Both the position numbers and the translations under genes were made by a program. Below the pieces are notes generated by a model. It did not search any database and was not told the origin of the DNA. It saw only the letters and a program-made list of their open reading frames with translations. From positions 96,706-160,705 of IMG/VR virus record IMGVR_UViG_3300046787_000675: 64,000 nt of DNA; one strand, 5' to 3'. Below, one piece after another: positions 46,714-54,343 of this stretch (its first letter is position 1; each line of letters begins with the position of its first letter). The DNA is from a virus.

Positions 46714-47370
46714 TTATTTAGATTCTGATCGCCGTCTGACTATTGTTTTTTTAGGGGTTTTTGTTGTCCCTGCAACAGTAGGTGTATCTAGTCCTGTTTC
46801 GAACATTTTAGCGTCTTTTAATTTCATGGGTTCTGCTTCTCCTATAACAATTGTAGGAGGTAAACTATCTTCCAGTGTTTTCTTTGTTACTACCTTATCT
46901 TCTTTATCTACTTTGTCGAAAGCTGCAACAGGTTTTAACTGGTTGTCTGAAGACGTCTCTGTTGTTGCTTTAGGGGCATTTTCTTCTTTCTTACTCATAA
47001 TGCTCTCTGAGATAGATACATTATTTTTATCAGCCTGGACATTTACCATACCTTTAGTCTTATCGCCGCGAATAATTTTAACGTCTTTATTCGGTTCTTT
47101 AACTTTATTTGCTACAGCTGCTGCATTAGATGTTTTACCTTCTTTAGCAGTAGGTGTACATGTCTTAAGATTTGTAATTAGAGAGAGGTCAATTAATCCG
47201 TTTTCATATTCGTATGTTAGACATTGTACATCTGCAGCCCGGACACAACTTGCCGGGTATGCTCCGTCTACAACCATAGATTGATCTTTATCTAGATAGA
47301 TACCTTTACCAATATAACGGATTGTGCGAGCTTGAATTTTATTTGTGATTAGGGTTTGTAATGTGATCAT
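46714..47370 (-). CDS. Head-associated protein, 218 aa, unstructured C-terminus
   Basis: Residues 1-70 form an ordered beta-type N-terminus (ARTIRYIGKGIYLDKDQSMV). The rest is Lys/Thr/Pro-rich and probably disordered, ending KTPKKTIVRRRSESK. It follows the capsid gene after a terminator, so it should be made at lower level. It may decorate or connect the capsid. No family recognised. Confidence 0.55.
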   Translation of the reverse strand: MITLQTLITNKIQARTIRYIGKGIYLDKDQSMVVDGAYPASCVRAADVQCLTYEYENGLIDLSLITNLKTCTPTAKEGKTSNAAAVANKVKEPNKDVKIIRGDKTKGMVNVQADKNNVSISESIMSKKEENAPKATTETSSDNQLKPVAAFDKVDKEDKVVTKKTLEDSLPPTIVIGEAEPMKLKDAKMFETGLDTPTVAGTTKTPKKTIVRRRSESK

Positions 47371-47404
47371 TTTTATCTCGGCATTTTTAAGTTTTATAAA
47401 TAAA

Positions 47405-47434
47405 AACGAGGAGACTTTTTATGGTCTCCTCGTT
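47405..47434 (-). terminator. Strong terminator after the major capsid gene
   Basis: A perfect 11-pair stem (AACGAGGAGAC / GTCTCCTCGTT) with an eight-base loop is followed on the minus strand by a T-rich run. It would stop or stabilise most transcripts just after the capsid protein gene, a common way to keep capsid mRNA abundant. Confidence 0.85.
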
Positions 47435-47454
47435 ATAGCGTTTATGCTCTATGT

Positions 47455-48423
47455 TTACGCAGACCAGGCACTGAGTGAACCGGTATGGTCAACACGGGCT
47501 ACAGCTCCACTATTTTTGATAGTAGATCCGAGCATTTCGTAGGCGAACATCTCAAACAAGAAGTTTTCTACTTTTGTAGAGACAGTTACGTCTTCAAAAG
47601 TACAGAAGTCACCGATGAAGTTAGGAGCGGCGAAGTGATAGATACTATTATTAGCGACGAGGTCTTTCTTAATAGTAATATACCATTGCGTACCCATAAC
47701 GTTTCTTTCGCTGAAACCGTTGAGGAACATTTCTTGAGCGAGGTCACCGCCTAACTCAATACGGTCAAGAGCAACGATGTCGTGGATGGTTACGTTGTTA
47801 ACCAAACAAACAGCATCATTGAGTGAGCGATTGGTAGAAGGCAAACCTTTACAACCGTGTGCCAAAGAAGCGCGACTGATAGGACCTGCAGTTACATATC
47901 CTGCAGCACCTACTTCGAGAACGCGTGGGTTAGTGTTAGTAACATCGTTAAGTGGTCCGATGATAGTTTCGACAACAGCCATGAACTTACGGTCTTCTTC
48001 AGCAAGAATGTCTTTCAACATCAAGTCGTTGAAGATTTGTTTGATGTCCATATCGTAGGTCAACAAGTTGACAAAGTCACCGGTGAAACGGTGAGAAGCA
48101 ATCCGGTCGAACATAATCCGATATCTTGGAGCATCAATGTAATGGTTCATAGGAACGGTACCGAATGGGATAGTATACGCAGGCGGAGTGTTTGGCTCTA
48201 CGTCTCGTACAATTACCGGTCTTACGGTATCTGCCTGACGGTCGAAGTCAGACACAGTTACAGATTTAGGTGGAATAATACGACGTGTGAAGCCGTCTTC
48301 TCTTGCTCTTAACTGTAGGAAGCTACTGGCAGAATCCATTGCTTCTTTCTGAAGTGAGCTATCGTTTGAGCGCATGCTGTTAATGAATGCTTCATTGTTA
48401 GCTTTGATTACTGGGTCAATCAT
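47455..48423 (-). CDS. Major capsid protein (HK97-fold)
   Basis: 322 residues. The gene sits after scaffold and decoration-type genes and directly before a strong terminator, the standard place. The protein has a polar N-terminal arm, then the beta/alpha pattern of HK97 capsids with APRYRIMFDRIASHRFTGDF, FLNGFSERNVMGTQWYITIK and a C-terminal TFEDVTVSTKVENFLFEMFA. The N-terminal arm holds one hydrophobic-x-K-x-A motif (SLQKEAMDS, residues 24-28), which would release about 28 residues if cut after it. It is shorter than many jumbo-phage capsid proteins. Confidence 0.8.
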   Translation of the reverse strand: MIDPVIKANNEAFINSMRSNDSSLQKEAMDSASSFLQLRAREDGFTRRIIPPKSVTVSDFDRQADTVRPVIVRDVEPNTPPAYTIPFGTVPMNHYIDAPRYRIMFDRIASHRFTGDFVNLLTYDMDIKQIFNDLMLKDILAEEDRKFMAVVETIIGPLNDVTNTNPRVLEVGAAGYVTAGPISRASLAHGCKGLPSTNRSLNDAVCLVNNVTIHDIVALDRIELGGDLAQEMFLNGFSERNVMGTQWYITIKKDLVANNSIYHFAAPNFIGDFCTFEDVTVSTKVENFLFEMFAYEMLGSTIKNSGAVARVDHTGSLSAWSA

Positions 48424-48445
48424 ATGAAATAATCTCCTTTATTGA

Positions 48446-48991
48446 TTATACTCTAGCAGGGTTGTAACACGGCCAGAAGTTAATTACTTGTTGTCCATAT
48501 ACGCTTGAGTAAACAGACTTAGCAACTACCCCTACACAGTTAGTATCAAGAGGGATTTTACCCGAACTTAAAGATACTGGGGCGAGGAGACCTTCTTGCT
48601 CTGCACCGGCATTAAGAATTTCAGCACCGGTTAACGGGGCGTTGATCGCGAAGTCAGCCGCATCGAAATTCTCTAAATCGACAGCCGTAGTCATGAGTTC
48701 ATAACCGCCTGAAGCTACGAATGCACTGTTTACACCGCCGGATGTATTACCAGTATCGGAAGCAGCATCATAGTCAGTTGAGTCATTGATTGCAAACATA
48801 GGCATAGCAACAAGAGATGAATTTAAACCTTGACGGAATAAACCGGCAGAAGTTAATGTAATCAGTGCGCCTCTACGGAAATCAGCATCATTTGCTCTTC
48901 CCGCATAGAATTGAAGGTCGTGCATACCGTCTGAGCCTGATACGGCTGTCAAGAGGTATGTATAGTTTTGACCTGGGTTAAGTTGAAACAT
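48446..48991 (-). CDS. Capsid decoration/stabilisation-type protein, 181 aa
   Basis: A Gly/Ala/Thr-rich beta protein (NYTYLLTAVSGSDGMHDLQF ... GQQVINFWPC) located directly before the capsid gene, a position where small proteins that clamp the capsid or scaffold are found. Codon use is similar to the capsid gene. It starts 22 bases after the capsid gene begins. Tentative, by position and size. Confidence 0.6.
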   Translation of the reverse strand: MFQLNPGQNYTYLLTAVSGSDGMHDLQFYAGRANDADFRRGALITLTSAGLFRQGLNSSLVAMPMFAINDSTDYDAASDTGNTSGGVNSAFVASGGYELMTTAVDLENFDAADFAINAPLTGAEILNAGAEQEGLLAPVSLSSGKIPLDTNCVGVVAKSVYSSVYGQQVINFWPCYNPARV

Positions 48992-49002
48992 ATATGTTCT
49001 CC

Positions 49003-49455
49003 TTAGTTATTTAATTTTTGTCTTAGACGAGCCATTGACTGATCCCAATTGACATCTGAATCCTTACTACCCTGTACTGTAGCAGTAGTGGGGGATGCTT
49101 GTTTGTCTATAGAACCTAAGCTAGGCAAGCCTTTCTTATTTACTGTATTCTCTGCAAGTTTTTCCAAGAAGGTCCCTAAGTACGCGTTATCTGTCATAGC
49201 GGCAGATATAAACCCTTTACGGTTAGCTTCTTTGAGAAAACCAGCTTCGATTACAGCATTTGCTAATTTGTCCGCACTGTCAGCGTTTATTCCTGACTTT
49301 ACGACAACCTGTTGGGCAGCTTCTTTCTGATTGAAAGCACCTTCTACCTGTGTTAAAAGATTTGTTAATCTGTTAATTTGGTTTGCTTGCTTTTCTATCA
49401 AAGCTTGAGAGGCTTGAATATACTGAGCCACTTCGTGCTGTACTCTTATATCCAT
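49003..49455 (-). CDS. Head assembly protein with K-x-A motifs, 150 aa
   Basis: A helical protein with a coiled-coil N-terminus and four strict hydrophobic-x-K-x-A motifs (IEKQA, FLKEA, LEKLA, IDKQA) plus two near matches. It lies between the scaffold-type gene and the decoration-type gene and looks like an internal scaffold segment processed during maturation. Function is inferred from motif density and position. Confidence 0.6.
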   Translation of the reverse strand: MDIRVQHEVAQYIQASQALIEKQANQINRLTNLLTQVEGAFNQKEAAQQVVVKSGINADSADKLANAVIEAGFLKEANRKGFISAAMTDNAYLGTFLEKLAENTVNKKGLPSLGSIDKQASPTTATVQGSKDSDVNWDQSMARLRQKLNN

Positions 49456-49474
49456 AATTAATTCGCCTCCTTTA

Positions 49475-50407
49475 TTACGATAAACTATTTTTTAAAATAG
49501 ATTTTATCGCATTGACATTGTTACGTTTTTGTTCAGCTGCTGTTTTTTGAACTTCACCTTCTGCTGGAGCGCTAACGCCTTCTGCGTTTATCTCACTCAA
49601 GGCTTGGGCAAGATCTTCTTCGGTAGCTCCTTGGGCTTTTAATTCCTCAATAATAGCTACTGCTTCTTGGAGGTCTTCAGGCGTAGCACCTGATTCTGCC
49701 AAAATATTGGAGATCTGTTCTAATTCTGCTTCGCTTGGAGCTCCACCTTCAGCAGGAGCGGCTGCGGCTTCCGGTGGTAAAGCTTCTGGAGCTGCAGCTT
49801 CTGGAGGTAAAGCATCAACAGGTAAAATATCTTCTGGAGTTTCCATAGCAATCTTATCTAAAAGATTACCGATACCGCCGGCTTGTTGGATTAGAGGGGC
49901 GAGGCTGGCATTCTTTTGAAAACCTTCTTCATCTCTCTGTCTGGCAGCGAAACCTGCTAAAAAAGATAAAGCATAGTCATTACCTTTTTGGATAGCTACT
50001 TTTTCAAGTTCGGTGTATTGTTTTTCTACACTGGCTTGTTTTTGCATACCCATTAAAGTATTAACCAGGCTGTTTGCTACTTTAGTGATTCTTGCTTGTT
50101 CTGCTGCTGTTTTTTGCACTTGGCCAATTTCCTCTTTAACAATATTACCGATGTTGCCTTGTGTAACTTTATCATCGACATATAATGTTTTTGTGCCTTG
50201 ATCGTCTGTAGGTTTGTCACCCATAGATCTGTTATTATCTTTCTCATCTTCGATAGTTGAGCCAGACGCTTTAGCTGCTTTAGATTGTTCAAGACCGAGA
50301 TTGGTCTGTTTATCTTTGGCAACAAATGAAGTATCCATAGCTACTTTTTCACGAAATGGGCGCAGATACTGTTCAATCGCATCCATAGTATCTAATTGAT
50401 TTGACAT
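49475..50407 (-). CDS. Probable scaffold protein, 310 aa, K-x-A rich
   Basis: An acidic, helical protein with a Pro/Ala-rich stretch near residues 200-230 (DALPPEAAAPEALPPE) and seven hydrophobic-x-K-x-A motifs (VQKTA twice, ITKVA, MQKQA, LEKVA, FQKNA, LDKIA). Its location between protease and capsid protein and its helical, charged nature fit a capsid scaffold. The VQKTAAEQ sequence occurs twice, near residues 105 and 288. Role inferred. Confidence 0.6.
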   Translation of the reverse strand: MSNQLDTMDAIEQYLRPFREKVAMDTSFVAKDKQTNLGLEQSKAAKASGSTIEDEKDNNRSMGDKPTDDQGTKTLYVDDKVTQGNIGNIVKEEIGQVQKTAAEQARITKVANSLVNTLMGMQKQASVEKQYTELEKVAIQKGNDYALSFLAGFAARQRDEEGFQKNASLAPLIQQAGGIGNLLDKIAMETPEDILPVDALPPEAAAPEALPPEAAAAPAEGGAPSEAELEQISNILAESGATPEDLQEAVAIIEELKAQGATEEDLAQALSEINAEGVSAPAEGEVQKTAAEQKRNNVNAIKSILKNSLS

Positions 50408-50505
50408 TGTGTTCTACCTTTAATTTTTAGAACTAACTAGTTCTAGATTAATAATTTTAGATAACCTTATCGATTATCTAGTGCACTATTGCTAACCAGC
50501 TTATA
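50408..50505 (-). promoter_or_regulatory. Hairpin-rich gap between protease and scaffold genes
   Basis: 98 non-coding bases hold AGAACTA/TAGTTCT (50429-50444), TAGATAA/TTATCTA (50458-50480) and the palindrome TAGTGCACTA (50479-50488), with a second TAGTGCA at 50507-50513. Such a dense set of hairpins between a low-level protease and an abundant scaffold gene suggests an RNA-processing, attenuator or promoter region. Confidence 0.4.
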
Positions 50506-53100
50506 CTAGTGCATATTATACATAGTTACTAACTTAGCATCTTTATCCCTGCCGCTGAGGTATGATAACTCATACTTAGCATATTCTTTTGCAAGATATA
50601 CGCTTTCGGCGGTTGGCTGTGTTAGTTTCTTGCAGTTTGCTTCTTTAGATATAGGGTTAACAACGATTATTTTTAATACTCGTTTATTTAATGGTCCTTC
50701 ATCCATAGAATGACTATCTACAAGATTACCTATTATATCATCTAGACCAGACCAATGACCTGTTTCTTTTGGTGTATATGATCCGTCTTCTACTGCCTCA
50801 GTTCCTTCCTCTTTTAATTTCTGAAAGATACTAGGCAAAGCGCTTGTTATATCCTCAAGACCCTCGATGTTTCCTTTAGGTTTCTTGAGAACTATCCTTA
50901 TAAACGATTTAGGAGGTAGTAATATACCTTTCTTATTACATCTGCTTATAACATCGTCTAACGGATAATTGCAAAGCTTACACATAGACTCTTCGTCTAA
51001 TTCGTCCGAAAAGCTATTTGATAGTAACTTAACATCACTATCTGCGTGTTCAAGCTGTATTCGTTTTTCCATATCAGCTAATTTCTCTAATAAGCGTGCT
51101 CTTCTGCCCACTTCTTCCCCTGCCAGCTTATCAATTAAGCTATGCGGGATATATAAACCTTTATTAATTTCTCTGTCAATTGCGAATACGTCTTCGCTTT
51201 TATAATTCTCTGAAGCTACTTTAGATAGACCAAATGCTATTCTATCCGCAGGTTTATCTACACAAGATATGTCGTGGAAGTGAGGCTGGTCATTATACAT
51301 AAATATTTGACTGCCTTCTTTAGTAAGTTCCAATTTATTATATTTTACATGGTTACAATAATCTGATAATACTTTTGCTTTATTGCCGCATACAGAACAG
51401 TTATGTACTGCTACTCCATTGGCTATGTAGGATTCGTCACCCTCTACAGACATATTATACACAACTTCATCTACAGCTTCAATCTCCCTTATAGACACAA
51501 CAGGTGTATATACATAATCACCTACCAACCTAGTCTTGGTAGCGGTTGCCCTAGTAGACCAGGCTGTAATGTATCCTGCTTTTACGGATAGATCTTTAAG
51601 CTCTTCTAAAAGGTCCCTCGACAGACAAACTACAAAAATATTTCCCGAGCTACTATAGTCCGAATTATAATAAGGTTGTCTATTTACAGATATACCGAAC
51701 CCTGCTGACGCAGCTTGTCTTGTTAAAGTATGTGCTAAATTTCTAGATGTTACTGTTATTCGTCCGTACTGTTTATCTACATCTACATGTCCGTCGGAGT
51801 CTAACATACCTGCTACAAAATTTAGTGCTTGTTTAGGTGGAAGAACGCCTGTTAATGTTTTATATAAGCTATATTCCTTACAATATTTTCGACAAAGAGT
51901 AGCTAATCTCTGATCATACATAGATAATTTTACAGCTCCTTTATCATCATATTTACGGCATTCTTTACCTGTTATTGCATATAAAGTAGACGCAACTCTA
52001 TCTATTATAGCTGGGTGTTTTAGGTCTAATGTAAAACTAACCCCCATATCTTTAATAGGATCTTTATCCTTATTCTTCCCTCCTCGCTGCTTAATGAGGT
52101 GCCCATCTCCGGCATACATTCCTAATATATACGCTTCATCCTCAGATATATCAGTAATATCAGCCTTAGCAACAGGGTATACTAGGCAATCTCCTATTCT
52201 TAGATCCTGCGCAGCTATCCACTCTGGAACAGCTATATACTTAGAACATACAGCACATATCAAACTTCCATCTTTAGGAACGCATTTACGTTTACCTGTC
52301 GCGGTACTTCCTTGACATACTGTTAATTTATCTCTGGGGACTACTAAGTAAGGGTGGTTACCTGTAACGTAAGACTCTTCTGAGATATCCCCTGAGGATA
52401 TAATACTATACATAGCTCCTGAGTAAATATTACGCATGGTTGTTAAAACCTTCTTCCATGCCCCGGTATGTGTACGGACATTGTCTCCTTGTTCTATGTC
52501 TTCTATATTTTTTAATCCATGTTCTGTTTCTATAGAAGTACCTTTAGTAAAACACACGTCGTAAGGTAAACCGGCACCCATACTCCAGAAGACATTGCCT
52601 TTGTCCGATGCAAGTTTATTTAACTCGTCTGACCATAGTTCTTCCGGGAGTTTAACAATTAGCTCACCTCTATCCATTTTATCGTTATATGCTTCCAGAA
52701 CAACTTCCCCAAGAGGTTTACCATTCTTTCTACCGTTTACATGGTTTCTGTAAGGTTTAGCGTACTTTAAGAAAGTGTTATGATACTCTTTTAAACCGCC
52801 TCCCAGGAGCATGCTTTTCGGACCTTTAGGTTCTTCAAATTCAACCCGGCGTGCTTCTTTATTAAAGTAGTCCGCGTTGTTATTAGCTCCGTATCTCTCT
52901 CCGGATCCTGTAGTAATTAAATGTACAAAACCAAAACCTTTCTCCGGCTTTATATCTGCTGCTTTAAACAGGAAATAGTCGTCGGAGGCGATCTTCTGCA
53001 GCTCGTGTCTATCAAGTCCTTTAGCGAAACTACCGATAAGATGAGAAGTCTTGCAGATATCCTTAAAAGTCTGAGAAGGTTGTATGTACTTATTTAGCAT
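50506..53100 (-). CDS. Head maturation protease interrupted by an intein
   Basis: 864 residues; removing the 385-residue intein leaves 479. The host part has candidate catalytic His120 (YRNHVN), the P-x-G-E-V strand and the nucleophile-type DISCVDKPADRIAF segment (S612) typical of prohead proteases, plus a zinc site split by the intein: C568-x2-C571 ... C582-x-H584 (CSVCGNKAKV ... YCNH). It should process head proteins during maturation. Eight hydrophobic-x-K-x-A motifs lie in the host parts and none in the intein. It lies between two K-x-A-rich proteins and the scaffold. Confidence 0.75.
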   Translation of the reverse strand: MLNKYIQPSQTFKDICKTSHLIGSFAKGLDRHELQKIASDDYFLFKAADIKPEKGFGFVHLITTGSGERYGANNNADYFNKEARRVEFEEPKGPKSMLLGGGLKEYHNTFLKYAKPYRNHVNGRKNGKPLGEVVLEAYNDKMDRGELIVKLPEELWSDELNKLASDKGNVFWSMGAGLPYDVCFTKGTSIETEHGLKNIEDIEQGDNVRTHTGAWKKVLTTMRNIYSGAMYSIISSGDISEESYVTGNHPYLVVPRDKLTVCQGSTATGKRKCVPKDGSLICAVCSKYIAVPEWIAAQDLRIGDCLVYPVAKADITDISEDEAYILGMYAGDGHLIKQRGGKNKDKDPIKDMGVSFTLDLKHPAIIDRVASTLYAITGKECRKYDDKGAVKLSMYDQRLATLCRKYCKEYSLYKTLTGVLPPKQALNFVAGMLDSDGHVDVDKQYGRITVTSRNLAHTLTRQAASAGFGISVNRQPYYNSDYSSSGNIFVVCLSRDLLEELKDLSVKAGYITAWSTRATATKTRLVGDYVYTPVVSIREIEAVDEVVYNMSVEGDESYIANGVAVHNCSVCGNKAKVLSDYCNHVKYNKLELTKEGSQIFMYNDQPHFHDISCVDKPADRIAFGLSKVASENYKSEDVFAIDREINKGLYIPHSLIDKLAGEEVGRRARLLEKLADMEKRIQLEHADSDVKLLSNSFSDELDEESMCKLCNYPLDDVISRCNKKGILLPPKSFIRIVLKKPKGNIEGLEDITSALPSIFQKLKEEGTEAVEDGSYTPKETGHWSGLDDIIGNLVDSHSMDEGPLNKRVLKIIVVNPISKEANCKKLTQPTAESVYLAKEYAKYELSYLSGRDKDAKLVTMYNMH
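51400..52554 (-). mobile_element. Intein with LAGLIDADG endonuclease in the protease gene
   Basis: Starts at C183 (CFTKGTSIETEHG) and ends VAVHN (H566-N567) before C568, leaving DV|CSVCG. It contains the Hint splicing blocks (TGNHPYLVV near 246-254), two LAGLIDADG-type motifs (ILGMYAGDGH and FVAGMLDSDG) and an extra four-Cys cluster (C262, C273, C282, C285). The Hint elements support splicing; homing activity is inferred. Confidence 0.9.
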
Positions 53101-54334
53101 CGTCCTTACCTTTATTTTTGGTATCTTCAGCTACAGGTTTTTTATCTTCTTTGGCAGGTTGTCGCGAATCTGCCAGATCTTTTTCAACCTTATAAGCTTG
53201 ACCGATCTCATATAAATCTTTACGACCGTTAGTCTCTAGTTGTTGTAACATTAGAGATGATGCTGCAGCCGGGCTATTTGCCAATAATACTGGATGACTG
53301 TCAGCTAAGGCATTCCACGCCCCTACTATTTGACTATGTGTATAGTTTTTAAAGTTAGGATTGTCGTTTATAATGCTATAGAGCGTTCTTTTAGCTTCCA
53401 GAGCTTTTATCTTATTATAATAACTTGGATCCAATGCATCTCCGACAGTTTTTTCTTTGGTAGGTTGTACAAATAAAGCTTTCTCTTTATTGTCACCGAC
53501 ACTATTGGCCAAGGAAGCGGTTAAAAATCTTTGGAGGTTATCCGATACAAAGTTAGCTTCTTTTTGAAGTTGTTCGTGCCATTGCTCTGCCCGCGCTAAT
53601 TTATGCGCTGATTCATAAGCTCTCTGCATAGAAAGAAAAGGCTCTTCTGCAGGAGGGAAATAACCGGAAGCAGTTTTCTGAAGGCATTCATCTGCAATAG
53701 GGACATTCAGCCTGGCGGATACAATCTTCATCATTTTAGCTCCTACCTCCGGATAAATGTTTACAGCCTTACGAGCTGTTTTTTCCAGGGTTTTAGGAAG
53801 CATATAACTACAGGTGTCGCAAATCTTATCTATAGCTTTCATAAAATCATATTTGTGTTTATTGAGCTCAAATTTAGCTACCTTTTCCATATTACCGAAA
53901 AAGTCTGCTTGTTGAGTTAAAGCCCTGGTATAGGAGCTTGCGCTAAGTTCTGGATCCTTACGGTAGACTTCTTTAGTCTTAGCCTCTTTAAATAAAGGAC
54001 TGAGTAGATCTACTGTATTGAGGTTAGGAGGTAACGAAAAAGACCTTTTTGCCTCTTTCTGTTTTTCTTCGTAGATATTAGATACTATGACAGATGTATC
54101 TGCCAAGTCGAAAGGATGATGCCGTGTATCGGCACTTGCCTCTTTCATAATATGTACTGCTTTAGCTTTATTGAATCCTTCGACCATTCTAGCTATAAAA
54201 TTAGGTGTGTAGTTTTCGCGACGTGCAACTTTCTCTAGTGCCTCATTAGGCGTATCTCCCTGTTTAGTAAAGGCTATAGCATCTGTAACGGCACTGATAA
54301 GTTTATTCTGTTCTGTTGGACTGAGTGTTTTCAT
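53090..54334 (-). CDS. K-x-A-rich helical head protein, 414 aa
   Basis: Helical throughout, with seven strict hydrophobic-x-K-x-A motifs (LEKVA, IMKEA, LFKEA, MEKVA, LEKTA, LQKTA, LQKEA) and one near match. It overlaps the protease gene by 11 bases. No family is recognised; it may be an internal core protein cut by the protease. The high density of the motif suggests that it is a substrate or a head-targeted protein. Confidence 0.65.
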   Translation of the reverse strand: MKTLSPTEQNKLISAVTDAIAFTKQGDTPNEALEKVARRENYTPNFIARMVEGFNKAKAVHIMKEASADTRHHPFDLADTSVIVSNIYEEKQKEAKRSFSLPPNLNTVDLLSPLFKEAKTKEVYRKDPELSASSYTRALTQQADFFGNMEKVAKFELNKHKYDFMKAIDKICDTCSYMLPKTLEKTARKAVNIYPEVGAKMMKIVSARLNVPIADECLQKTASGYFPPAEEPFLSMQRAYESAHKLARAEQWHEQLQKEANFVSDNLQRFLTASLANSVGDNKEKALFVQPTKEKTVGDALDPSYYNKIKALEAKRTLYSIINDNPNFKNYTHSQIVGAWNALADSHPVLLANSPAAASSLMLQQLETNGRKDLYEIGQAYKVEKDLADSRQPAKEDKKPVAEDTKNKGKDDAK

Positions 54335-54343
54335 TTTTATTTC

